Virus record (IMG/VR): IMGVR_UViG_3300010885_002608
Coordinates: 1 to 31,923 of that record
Strand: one strand, 5' to 3'
Source: a virus
DNA length: 31,923 bases
Shown here: positions 23,835-31,352 of the stretch, piece after piece
Layout: each line of letters opens with the position of its first letter
Numbering within the stretch: the first letter of the stretch is position 1
The notes under the pieces: model-generated
What the model was told of the DNA's origin: nothing
The model's database searches: none
What the model saw: only the letters and a program-made list of their open reading frames with translations
Position numbers and translations under genes: made by a program

Positions 23835-26619
23835 CCAGTCCAAGGTTGTTAAACCCGTAGACCGCGATGGGGGATGAGGTCATGCCTGACCATCCATTAG
23901 CTAGACGCTGCTTTCCGGAAAAAGTTAGGATGCCTTGATTGGTCATGGATTCTTCAAACTCTCGGGTACTTACTTGCAGCTCTGCCAGATACTTCTTGAA
24001 CTCTGTCTTTGATACATAGTATGTACCACCAACTTCCTTACGAGCCACGAGCGAAGCGTATGGTTCCTTGACCACGCGACCGTTGTCGATGACCAGCGTA
24101 CCTGTTTGAAACTTACCGTTGAACTCACCGATAAGATCCTTGTAGTCGATGTTGTTGATCTTGATGGTCTTGTCGCGGATGTCCTTGATATGGGCAACCA
24201 CCGTCCTGTAGATGCGTTCCAAGTCGAGGGTCACGATACCAGCCGTGCAAGCTAGTTCTCCACCTGCCATGGTCGCGCCAACCATGTTGGCATAGAAGCG
24301 GTAGGTGTTGTCGTTGCCAAAGTCGGCGTCGAATCGGGCAATCCACTTCTCTATCATTAGCTTGGTATCCACCCAGCCTATGGAGAAGATCTTGCCAACG
24401 AAATCAAACACCGCATGTCCATAATTATTACGGAACACGTCAAAGATCTCTCGCCCTAGCTCCGGGTTCTTGGTCAACGGTACAGGTTTGGGGATTGTGA
24501 ACTCGATGATTCGGGCTACCTCACCGTCCGGCGCTGCCTTAAACATGGTCAGCTTGTCGTACATGGACTGGTTGGAAGTAAAGGTCGAGATGAGCGATGC
24601 GCTCTGCTCTATCTCGCGCACAGCGTTCACGCTGGCTTGCATCCGGAGTTTGCCCTTACCCTGACTGATGTTATGCAGGAGGTTAGACAGGCTCTCAGGC
24701 TTCTTGTTGGACGCTTCGTCAATGCCCAGCGGGATGTTCTTCAAGCCCAGCATCCAGCCTGTTAGGGCGTTCTCTGTGGCGCTCTTCTCACCCGCCAATG
24801 ACAGTCCCTTGGGGTCACCGTAGATACTCAACTGAGCGTACAGCGCACCCGTCTTGGCGTTACCTGACGGGCCTGTAAGGCATAGCGCACCGCCGCTTGT
24901 GGAGGTTAGGTGCATCAGCGCAGAGCCGAACCCAGCGAACATGGTGAAGGCGTGTAACTCGAAGCCGACTATATTCAACTTGTTGGCGGCTTCCTTCCAC
25001 AGGTCATAACTCCCCTCAGTGCGGAGAAGCTTGGCTTGGGCGTTGACCATGGGGCTAGGGGCGGTCTGTATCACCTTGCCGTCGTTCCGGATTTCCCGGT
25101 GCCCAGCAACGAACCCTGTCTTATCATCTGTCCAGCCCATCTGCATACGCATCTGCTCGGCGGTCTTGGCGTTAATCATGTGTTGGTTCCACTTTACAAA
25201 ATAGTCAGCAATGGTAGGTATGTGCCGGGGGAAGAAGGACGCCTCTACGCTACCCAACACTTCCTTAAGTTTGTCAACCGCATACACTGTCTTCATGTGC
25301 AGGGTGAACTCGCGGATACCGTCGTTGGGCAGGTGAAGCCGCATCAACAGCGCAGCGCCGTCTATTGGACTGAACATACGTTTGACCGGATAGATGTCAT
25401 GGTTAAACAGTAGGATAGGATCATCCTGCATGACATCACCCTTCTTGCTTACCTTGGGCGGGGGGATGAAGTATATGCCACCCTCATTGCCACGGACGTA
25501 AGGTCTCAGCGAGGCGGGGAAAGCAGGAATAGCTTCGGGATTCGATTCCTCCCGAACTGCGTTCTCCTCGGTAGCCTCCGGGGCTTCTTTGAGGTGTCGC
25601 CCAAGGGCGAGGGGGTTGGTAATCTTTCCTCTGAAAGGGCACCCTTCACATCCACCGGGGTTGCGGGACTCGATGGCGACGCAACTATGCGGCTTTCCAT
25701 GGGTTTCGTTTGCCTTATGCAGCGTGTCAGCCGCATTGTATTTTGGGTATTCTCTAGACAACTCATGGATGGACTCTTCCCAATCCACACAGTGGCGTGC
25801 AATTGACAGTCCTGAGTGCCACAGGGGCTCCTCAAGGTTTGCTGCGTTCTCGATCATGTACTTGATCTGATTGCAGCCCTCGCCGTTTATGCTCTTGCTG
25901 GCGATGATGTCAAACAAAGTCTCAAGGTTGTCTGTCTTGAGTATCTGCTTCGTATCTTCGTCGAGCCCCTTGGGAGCCGCTGCCAATATTTGCAGGAGTT
26001 CCTGCGAAACAGTCGGTTCAATGACGCCAAGGAAATCTTTGAATGCATCAAAGCTGTACTGATCGCTCTCATTAAAGAGCAGACTAGTATCACATGGCGG
26101 GGAATATTTATAGTTGGTGGTGAATGGAGCGCGCATGATACGCGCAGCGTCCGCAGTCACTGCCATGTCGATAGGTATTATGCTCGACACCTTCGCCTTG
26201 AACTTCTCGGCGTAGGGCTTCCACTCGCTGATGGGGATGTCAGCGTCGAATACCCAGTAGGCATGGACGCCACCACCGGAGTCCACCACATAGGGCATAG
26301 GCATCTCGGTCTCAGTGATGAGATGGTCGAGCGCCTCCAAGGCTTCTTCTTTAGTGTCATAGCCCTTGCCATCACCGACATCCAAGTCGATGAAGAACGA
26401 CCGCGAGTACATGGCATTCGCTGCCATGCGGCTAAAGTTCTTGAAGGAAGCGGGGGCTACAAAGATGTTCTGTCTGTCTTGCTTAAGATCCTCGATGAGG
26501 TTGATGAGCGCGTCGAGCGACTCGGCGAAACGATTGTAAGCTTGTTTGTCAGTGCCAATAACCGTTAAGCAATAGACGCCCTGCGATGGCAATACTTTCT
26601 CATAGAATTGTTTTAGCAT
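23815..26619 (-). CDS. Primase-helicase: AEP primase fused to DUF927-type ATPase
   Basis: The 934-residue protein joins two replication activities. Residues 1-200 form an archaeo-eukaryotic primase-type domain: the metal pair D78-L-D80 in FFIDLDVG, the nucleotide motif SGGGVHAYW at 114-122, and AARIMRAPFTTNYK at 158-171. A Cys cluster follows (H311, C313, C324, C327), suited to zinc binding. Residues 560-760 carry an ATPase like the DUF927 helicase group: Walker A GPSGNAKT at 583-590, Walker B LGIDEA at 631-636 and FTSNQ at 680-684. It should prime and unwind DNA at the phage fork. The ATG has no clear ribosome binding site and lies 12 bases after a strong terminator. Confidence 0.85.
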   Translation of the reverse strand: MLKQFYEKVLPSQGVYCLTVIGTDKQAYNRFAESLDALINLIEDLKQDRQNIFVAPASFKNFSRMAANAMYSRSFFIDLDVGDGKGYDTKEEALEALDHLITETEMPMPYVVDSGGGVHAYWVFDADIPISEWKPYAEKFKAKVSSIIPIDMAVTADAARIMRAPFTTNYKYSPPCDTSLLFNESDQYSFDAFKDFLGVIEPTVSQELLQILAAAPKGLDEDTKQILKTDNLETLFDIIASKSINGEGCNQIKYMIENAANLEEPLWHSGLSIARHCVDWEESIHELSREYPKYNAADTLHKANETHGKPHSCVAIESRNPGGCEGCPFRGKITNPLALGRHLKEAPEATEENAVREESNPEAIPAFPASLRPYVRGNEGGIYFIPPPKVSKKGDVMQDDPILLFNHDIYPVKRMFSPIDGAALLMRLHLPNDGIREFTLHMKTVYAVDKLKEVLGSVEASFFPRHIPTIADYFVKWNQHMINAKTAEQMRMQMGWTDDKTGFVAGHREIRNDGKVIQTAPSPMVNAQAKLLRTEGSYDLWKEAANKLNIVGFELHAFTMFAGFGSALMHLTSTSGGALCLTGPSGNAKTGALYAQLSIYGDPKGLSLAGEKSATENALTGWMLGLKNIPLGIDEASNKKPESLSNLLHNISQGKGKLRMQASVNAVREIEQSASLISTFTSNQSMYDKLTMFKAAPDGEVARIIEFTIPKPVPLTKNPELGREIFDVFRNNYGHAVFDFVGKIFSIGWVDTKLMIEKWIARFDADFGNDNTYRFYANMVGATMAGGELACTAGIVTLDLERIYRTVVAHIKDIRDKTIKINNIDYKDLIGEFNGKFQTGTLVIDNGRVVKEPYASLVARKEVGGTYYVSKTEFKKYLAELQVSTREFEESMTNQGILTFSGKQRLANGWSGMTSSPIAVYGFNNLGLDDDATA

Positions 26620-26631
26620 ACCCGCAGAGAT

Positions 26632-26655
26632 AAAAAAGGCGGGGAGTGCCCCGCC
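26632..26655 (-). terminator. Intrinsic terminator or attenuator before primase
   Basis: Read on the minus strand, GGCGGGG-CACT-CCCCGCC (26638-26655) is followed at once by six T (26637 down to 26632). A perfect seven-base GC stem, a four-base loop and a T-tract make a strong rho-independent terminator. It lies between the HTH gene (stop at 26682) and the primase start at 26619, only 12 bases before that ATG, so it probably sets how much transcription reaches the primase. Confidence 0.85.
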
Positions 26656-26681
26656 TAGTGAAAGGATAAAACCGTGTTAGA

Positions 26682-26993
26682 TCAAAGACGCCGCCCCAAC
26701 ATGGTCTCGATGTAATGCTTCGACTGCTTGGCGTTGGTGACGGGCAAGTCGCCAGCCTCCATATCCTTCTCCACCAAGCTAATAAATACGTCAATCAACT
26801 CATGCCGCTTCCGCAAAATCTTCGACCCACGGAACCAACTGTGGATAGTTGCCCGTGATACATCGAACGCCTTAGCGACATGAGCCGTGCCAAGATTTGC
26901 CCGTACACACGCACGGGCTAACCGCGCCCCAATGGCGTCATCCTCCTTGGAGAATAATTCCATAAGAAACTTCTGACTGTACGGACGGGCCAT
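26682..26993 (-). CDS. HTH DNA-binding protein
   Basis: The 103-residue protein has a helix-turn-helix of the Cro/CI or resolvase type at about residues 33-56: LGTAHVAKAFDVSRATIHSW, with the usual small residue in the turn (V-S). The N-terminus MARPYSQKFLMELFSKEDDA and the helical end (DVFISLVEKDMEAGDL) suggest an additional dimer part. It lies three bases after the stop of the ssDNA-binding candidate and just before the terminator, so it is the last gene of that transcription unit. A regulator of the early/replication genes is likely; its operator is not known. Confidence 0.7.
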   Translation of the reverse strand: MARPYSQKFLMELFSKEDDAIGARLARACVRANLGTAHVAKAFDVSRATIHSWFRGSKILRKRHELIDVFISLVEKDMEAGDLPVTNAKQSKHYIETMLGRRL

Positions 26994-26996
26994 GGC

Positions 26997-27863
26997 TTAC
27001 TTCTTTTTCCACTTGTTGATAACCGACACAGCATCGCTGCTGGGCGCGGTCGGTGTCGACTGACGCAACACAGGTTCCTGCACAGCAGGTTGCAGCGCAG
27101 AGAAGTCCACCGGAGCCTCGACCTCAACCTCTTCAACCGCTACCGAACCACCGTCCGACTGATAGACAGTCAACTTGATAGCCTTATCGGCAGCGTCGCT
27201 CTTACCCTGACGGGCGAGGGCATCGAGGTCTTCAGCGTTGATAGGCGCGATGGGTGAGAACAGCAGACGGGGCACCGATGCCTTAGTGTCGAACTGCATC
27301 TTGGTCACAACACGCGATGCGCTAATGTTGTTATTAGCCAGCATCTGCACATACGCCTTGAAGGGCCAGCGACCAGCATCCTCGTCACCAAAGACGGACG
27401 TAGCCGGGAGAACCAACTGCATCACATCCCCGGTCGGATCCTGCGGCAGCACCACAGCGGTACGCCACGACAGACGGCAAGCGGTACCCGTACCACCCTG
27501 ACCCGAACCCTTGACGGACATGGGGCACTCGCGGCACGAAGAAGCCCTCGGGCTCTTGACCGTGACGTCAGGCGTCTGCGCGTCCTGCGACCAGCAAGCC
27601 GGAGAAATCTTGACGCCCTTCTGATACGCGCCAGCGTAATAGGTACGCGACGGGTTGTGCGACATCTTCACGAAGATGACGTTCATGGAGCGGTCTTCGA
27701 CCTCGGCAACCTGCTTGCCACCGATGTACTTGCGAAACACGCCGCCGTCGATGCTAAGACGCTTGGCACCGCTGTTGCCAGCAACTGCGCGGGTATCGTC
27801 ATCAACGCCAGTCTGAATGGCGGCGACCGAACCCTGAAGCATAGTGATGATTTCATTAGCCAT
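26997..27863 (-). CDS. Putative ssDNA-binding/replication protein
   Basis: The 288-residue protein has AAGGA nine bases before its ATG. The N-terminal two thirds look like a beta-barrel type domain with FRKYIGGKQVAEVEDRSMNV, a Cys cluster at about residues 90-130 (ACWSQD, SSCRECPMSV, TACRLSW; four or five Cys) that may bind zinc, and a conserved LPATSVFGDEDAGRWPFKAY. The C-terminal third is low complexity with many Glu, Val and Pro and ends in KWKKK. I infer an ssDNA-binding or recombination accessory role from its place between primase and helicase genes; homologues are usually unannotated. The end is basic, unlike the acidic tail of classic SSB. Confidence 0.5.
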   Translation of the reverse strand: MANEIITMLQGSVAAIQTGVDDDTRAVAGNSGAKRLSIDGGVFRKYIGGKQVAEVEDRSMNVIFVKMSHNPSRTYYAGAYQKGVKISPACWSQDAQTPDVTVKSPRASSCRECPMSVKGSGQGGTGTACRLSWRTAVVLPQDPTGDVMQLVLPATSVFGDEDAGRWPFKAYVQMLANNNISASRVVTKMQFDTKASVPRLLFSPIAPINAEDLDALARQGKSDAADKAIKLTVYQSDGGSVAVEEVEVEAPVDFSALQPAVQEPVLRQSTPTAPSSDAVSVINKWKKK

Positions 27864-27875
27864 GATTGTTATTCC

Positions 27876-28280
27876 TTACTTACTAGACTTACGTACGGTG
27901 ATGCCAAACTCGCGCATCACGTTAACACCCGGAGGCAACCCTTCCCCTTCATGGTCTTCCATGAACGTCTTGAAGTTACCCTGATGAATCCTGCGCTCAA
28001 GGCAGTCAACCGCATCGTTCTCGCGGATGAACGTCTTGAAGTTGTCCCAGTCGCTGCAAATGAACCGCTCCTTAAGAGCGCGAATCACAGTGCCGTGCTG
28101 AGTGTTGATGCTGTTGGCGTTCATGCCGTTGCAGATGTCCAACAGCGCAGCCTCGATCTGAGTCATGTCCTGCTTAAGTACAAGGTCATGTTCTTCAAAC
28201 TGCTGCTTGAGTCGGTCGCGCTCATTCCGGATGGCGAGGTACGCTTCCACTGACTCTTCGAGATTGATCTGACTATCCAT
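27876..28280 (-). CDS. DUF7173-like replication-region protein
   Basis: The 134-residue protein has an N-terminal coiled-coil helix (VEAYLAIRNERDRLKQQFEE and on to about residue 50), then INTQHGTVIRALKERFICSD, WDNFKTFIREND, a C-L-E-R-R block and a PPGVNVMREFGITVR end. This order is one I recall from a widespread phage family, labelled DUF7173 or described as hypothetical, found between helicase and SSB-type genes. No activity has been shown that I know of. It starts one base after the SNF2 gene's stop, with AGGAG/GGA sequences upstream of the ATG. Confidence 0.65.
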   Translation of the reverse strand: MDSQINLEESVEAYLAIRNERDRLKQQFEEHDLVLKQDMTQIEAALLDICNGMNANSINTQHGTVIRALKERFICSDWDNFKTFIRENDAVDCLERRIHQGNFKTFMEDHEGEGLPPGVNVMREFGITVRKSSK

Positions 28281-28281
28281 A

Positions 28282-29850
28282 CTAAATTCCTAACTCCTGA
28301 CGATATAGGTCAACTAACTGATGGTGCATATCTACCTTGCTTCGCAGCATGGTGTAGACCTTACGCTCTACATCTGAGCCTTCGAGATGAACAACCGTCA
28401 TGGTGTTCTTCTGACCGACTCGGTCAATACGGGCGATGCACTGGAGATACGTTTCAACTGACATTACTGGAGACCAAAATACTACTGTGTCCGCTGCCGT
28501 CAAGGTCACACCATGCGATGCTGCTTGCGGCTGGATGATTAGAACTCGCGGATTTTCTTGCGTCTGAAACTGTTGGATGATGTCGCCACGTTCTTTCGCG
28601 CCAACACTACCTTGGATAACTGCATTGTTTACATGAATACTGTCGAGGTGTCTCTTAACTACATCTATGGTATGAGTGTAGGGAATGAATACTAAAACCT
28701 TGTTATCTGTTTCGTCAAGTACTTCTTCCAACGCTTTTAGGCGTGGCGAGACATCAAACTCAACGACATCCTTCTTGTCCGTATACACTGCGCCGCCGCT
28801 GATTTGCAGCAACTTCGTCATGCCAGCAGCAGCGTTCACTGCACTGATCTTCTCTCCCGCTGCCTCGATTAGCATCTCGCGTTTCAGTGCTTTGTAGTAC
28901 TGCATCACCTGCGGCGTAAGCGGAATGAGTCTCGTTTGATATGTGATGTCGGGAAGATCAAGACACTCAGACTTTGTATAACGGATAGCGGGCTGTAACG
29001 CAGCGAACACCTCGTCCCTAGCGTACTGCTTGGGTATCCACTTGAAGCGAGTCATCTGCGTCATCACGCGATCGCGCCAAGCATTCATGTACCTCGGTAC
29101 ACGGGTTGGTGCAATCATCTTAGCCAAACCAAACGCATCCAACGGCGACTGCGATGCGGGAGTACCCGTCATCATCCACAACTTGGTAGATGCCTTCACA
29201 AGTTTCGCCAACGTACGCCAACGCTTGGAACCATTGTTCTTATAACTATTAGCCTCATCAACAATGATAAGGTCAAAGCCAGCGTTCTCGATAGCGTCGC
29301 GTATCACGTTCACACCATCGTAGTTGATGATGACGAAGTCATAGTTGTCGTTGACTATCTTGGTACGCTTGTCTGCATTACCGTACGCCACGGCGCAGGT
29401 ACGGTGCATCGCAGTGTTGAACACGTCCGCTTGCCACGCAGAGAACATGATGGATAGCGGGCAGATGACCAGCACACGCTTCACCTTGCCGATGCTCATC
29501 AAGTAGTCCGCAGCCCAAATGGCTGCACTCGTCTTGCCTGTGCCAGCCTCGTTAAAGCAGAACGCACGGTCACGCAGCGACAGGAACGACGCTGTACTCT
29601 TCTGATGCTCGAAGGGCTTGTAGATTCCGGGCCATGTATAGTCGCGCACCATGGGCGACGGGATGGCGGGGATCTTCGGGTTCGGCTGGAAGGTATCCAA
29701 CGAACGCGCGAGGAACGAAGTCTCGTCAAAGTCCCAACATACCAACAAGTCATCACCGACTTGCTCCGTACGCTCGAACTTGGTCGTCACATCGTTTGCT
29801 ACTGTCGGCGGCACATACAACTGAATGGCGGCGTTATCAATGATTTGCAT
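28282..29850 (-). CDS. SNF2-type superfamily 2 helicase
   Basis: The 522-residue protein has the full SF2 motif set: Q-like region YKPFEHQKST (78-86), motif I AGTGKT (102-107), motif Ia VLVICPLSIMFSAW (127-139), motif II DEAN (198-201, replacing DEAH), motif III TGTP (228-231), motif V QPQAASHGVTL (440-450) and motif VI QCIARIDRVGQ (470-480). This is the SNF2/Rad54-like group common in phages. It should translocate on double-stranded DNA using ATP, perhaps at forks or in recombination; strand separation itself is not assured for SNF2 proteins. It starts after a 192-base gap without genes and may have its own promoter there. Confidence 0.85.
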   Translation of the reverse strand: MQIIDNAAIQLYVPPTVANDVTTKFERTEQVGDDLLVCWDFDETSFLARSLDTFQPNPKIPAIPSPMVRDYTWPGIYKPFEHQKSTASFLSLRDRAFCFNEAGTGKTSAAIWAADYLMSIGKVKRVLVICPLSIMFSAWQADVFNTAMHRTCAVAYGNADKRTKIVNDNYDFVIINYDGVNVIRDAIENAGFDLIIVDEANSYKNNGSKRWRTLAKLVKASTKLWMMTGTPASQSPLDAFGLAKMIAPTRVPRYMNAWRDRVMTQMTRFKWIPKQYARDEVFAALQPAIRYTKSECLDLPDITYQTRLIPLTPQVMQYYKALKREMLIEAAGEKISAVNAAAGMTKLLQISGGAVYTDKKDVVEFDVSPRLKALEEVLDETDNKVLVFIPYTHTIDVVKRHLDSIHVNNAVIQGSVGAKERGDIIQQFQTQENPRVLIIQPQAASHGVTLTAADTVVFWSPVMSVETYLQCIARIDRVGQKNTMTVVHLEGSDVERKVYTMLRSKVDMHHQLVDLYRQELGI

Positions 29851-30042
29851 GACTACCCTTTACTAAATAAGTTGACCCTTGACGGGGGTCAGGCGGTCTA
29901 CGCAGGGACAGGAGGCGACCATACGGCGCGTATTTTCCCTCGTAAACTGACATGGTTAGGAGAATAGATTCACCTTTGGCGGTTGTTACGCGGAGTCCGG
30001 GTTAAAGGAATCCACCGCCGTGCCCACTCATGCCGTACAGCA
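29851..30042. other. Non-coding gap in the replication arm
   Basis: This 192-base stretch is the only sizeable space in the window. It has a candidate minus-strand promoter (29918-29946), an inverted repeat TGACCC/GGGTCA at 29873-29891 (6-base arms, 7-base spacer) just before the helicase gene, and GGCGGT/ACCGCC arms at about 29979-30019 enclosing a small CGGAGTCCG palindrome. No U-tract follows these arms, so they do not form an obvious terminator. A 38-codon minus-strand frame at 29837-29953 has no ribosome binding site and is not accepted as a gene. Confidence 0.6.
29918..29946 (-). promoter_or_regulatory. Weak candidate sigma70-type promoter
   Basis: Read on the minus strand, TTTACG (29946-29941) and TATGGT (29923-29918) are separated by exactly 17 bases. 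Each box matches the bacterial consensus at four of six positions. The site points towards the SNF2 helicase gene, whose start is about 68 bases downstream. Such matches are common by chance, so this is a suggestion only. Confidence 0.2.
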
Positions 30043-30339
30043 CTAGACCTTTATCTTACGTTTTCCTTTTGGAATGTCAAGCGCAGAAGCGGGTTTGTGA
30101 TTAGATTTTCGCTTGTAACTGCGGTTTTCGCTCGGTGTCTGAAGGGTGACACCGTTGGCATTGCTGCCACCGGAGGACAGAGCCTTGACGTGCGATACGT
30201 CCTTGCCCTTACGGTCTATACCTTGTGCATCCAATGAACGTCGAGCGCGTTGGCGTTCTGCTCGTTCAGGGTTCTCGTCACGCTTCTTCTGCATGGCGTA
30301 CTCATGTGCATAGGGTCTCGACTTGTTTACGTACGGCAT
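30043..30339 (-). CDS. HNH-type endonuclease, small
   Basis: Start chosen at the ATG at 30339, two bases after the nuclease gene's stop; earlier in-frame starts up to 30468 would overlap that gene heavily. The 98-residue protein is very basic. The core KDVSHVKALSSGG followed by NGVTLQTPSENRSYK and a final N-H-K-P fits an HNH/NUMOD-free endonuclease: D-V-S-H supplies the first His, and the N of SENRS the central Asn. The usual second Cys pairs are absent. Such small HNH proteins nick or cut DNA; in phages they serve packaging or homing. Here it follows a RecB-type nuclease, so a DNA-processing role is inferred. Confidence 0.7.
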   Translation of the reverse strand: MPYVNKSRPYAHEYAMQKKRDENPERAERQRARRSLDAQGIDRKGKDVSHVKALSSGGSNANGVTLQTPSENRSYKRKSNHKPASALDIPKGKRKIKV

Positions 30340-30341
30340 TG

Positions 30342-30992
30342 CTATCCCTTGTTGTATTGGCAGGTTGTCACCGGACACCATCCGCACAGCGGAGAAGGAT
30401 TTGCAGTCCACGTATCGGTGTCCATGGCGATACGCAACCGTGTAAGCGAGGGAGTGAAGAACTCCCACAAGTCGCCTGTTTGTTCTCGGCTGTAGTTTTC
30501 ATCGATAAACATATTATGAGCGACAAAAAGCAAACCAGCCTTAATTTTCCGTACGGAGTTATGGTGCGCGAACGTCATCAACGCCATCAACTTTAACTGC
30601 TTCAGGTCAGGGTAACGCGCACTGCCAGTCTTGTAGTCCACAATATAAGCAGTGTCGCCATCGATGACCAAGAAGTCCACGATACCCCTGACCCAGTAAT
30701 CCTCAGCATCGAAGTCGCACGGAGTCTTGTTCTCTCGCAGTGCCATCTTGAGTTCGGGATGGCGGGTGCCTTCAATCTCAAGCAGCGGGTCAACCATGGC
30801 GCGATAGCGTTCATAGTTCTTAGCGAGAGGAATCCCATCCCTCACATAGTCTTCAAGGGCTTTGTGTACCACTGTCCCATAATTCATCTGCTCGGTTACC
30901 TTCTTGGTAAACCGCTTATGAATCTTGACCTCGTTATATTGGCGAGGGCAGGTAGTGAAATCCTTCAACCCACTGAACGACCACTTAATCAT
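30342..30992 (-). CDS. RecB/Cas4-like PD-(D/E)XK nuclease
   Basis: The 216-residue protein shows the RecB-family set: WSFSGLKDFTTCPRQY at 4-19, the helix GTVVHKALEDY with H43, D106 in VRGIVDFL, D119-Y-K121 in YIVDYKTG and Q132 in the following helix. C15 near the N-terminus plus C203, C206 and C211 near the end match the one-plus-three cysteine layout that holds a 4Fe-4S cluster in Cas4 and AddB. It should degrade DNA ends or single strands with Mg or Mn. The start follows the upstream stop directly, and AAGGTAGG provides the ribosome binding site. In this operon it probably acts in replication or recombination, or in host DNA recycling. Confidence 0.85.
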   Translation of the reverse strand: MIKWSFSGLKDFTTCPRQYNEVKIHKRFTKKVTEQMNYGTVVHKALEDYVRDGIPLAKNYERYRAMVDPLLEIEGTRHPELKMALRENKTPCDFDAEDYWVRGIVDFLVIDGDTAYIVDYKTGSARYPDLKQLKLMALMTFAHHNSVRKIKAGLLFVAHNMFIDENYSREQTGDLWEFFTPSLTRLRIAMDTDTWTANPSPLCGWCPVTTCQYNKG

Positions 30993-30994
30993 GC

Positions 30995-31351
30995 CTACCT
31001 TACCTTAGTGTATGCCCTGTAATAATGGGCACAGTTGGCTACCGACTTTGCAGGTTGGTAACCCGTGACTTCGATCCGTCCATACTCCTGCCAGTCCTTG
31101 AGATGGCTACGCGCCATGCCACTCCAGCAGTTGGGGTGATGCGGGTTGGATAGCCCGCCTTTGGCGACGGCTTTCCGCATGTCCTCGCCTAGAAACGTTG
31201 TTCCCAGCGGGAGCGTTTCAAACCAAGCACAGATGAGAGTATGGTAATTGTACTTCCACTCCGTGTATTCGTGGCTAAGGACGCGCTCGACGCCTTCGTC
31301 CCGCGCCTCTTTCGCTTTGAACAAATCGTACTGCACAGGCGGCGTATCCAT
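30995..31351 (-). CDS. Hypothetical protein of the replication arm
   Basis: The ATG at 31351 is preferred: GGAG lies nine bases before it and it begins one base after the polymerase stop. In-frame starts at 31366, 31378 and 31396 would overlap the polymerase gene. The 118-residue product starts MDTPPVQYDLFKAKEARDEG. A central part with WFETLPLGTTFLGEDMRKAV followed by HPNCWSGMARSHLKDWQEYG and a VTGYQPA strand looks like a winged helix (two helices, then a beta hairpin). I know similar unassigned proteins next to phage polymerase genes. A DNA-contact role is inference. Confidence 0.6.
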   Translation of the reverse strand: MDTPPVQYDLFKAKEARDEGVERVLSHEYTEWKYNYHTLICAWFETLPLGTTFLGEDMRKAVAKGGLSNPHHPNCWSGMARSHLKDWQEYGRIEVTGYQPAKSVANCAHYYRAYTKVR

Positions 31352-31352
31352 C

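Noticed and set aside
25816-26568. 250-codon plus-strand frame opposite the primase domain
   Set aside because: The minus strand here encodes clear primase motifs; the plus frame has no recognisable domain and no ribosome binding site context.
27657-28253. 198-codon plus-strand frame opposite the ssDNA-binding candidate and DUF7173-like gene
   Set aside because: It spans two well-supported minus-strand genes and their boundary and shows no domain; it is a shadow of codon bias.
29837-29953. 38-codon minus-strand frame spanning much of the gap before the SNF2 helicase gene (starts MSVYEGKYAPYG)
   Set aside because: It has no ribosome binding site, overlaps the helicase start by 14 bases, has no family resemblance I can name, and coincides with the candidate promoter.
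30342-30992. Cas4-like nuclease considered as part of a CRISPR adaptation module
   Set aside because: There is no cas1, cas2 or repeat array; similar nucleases are common in phage replication regions.
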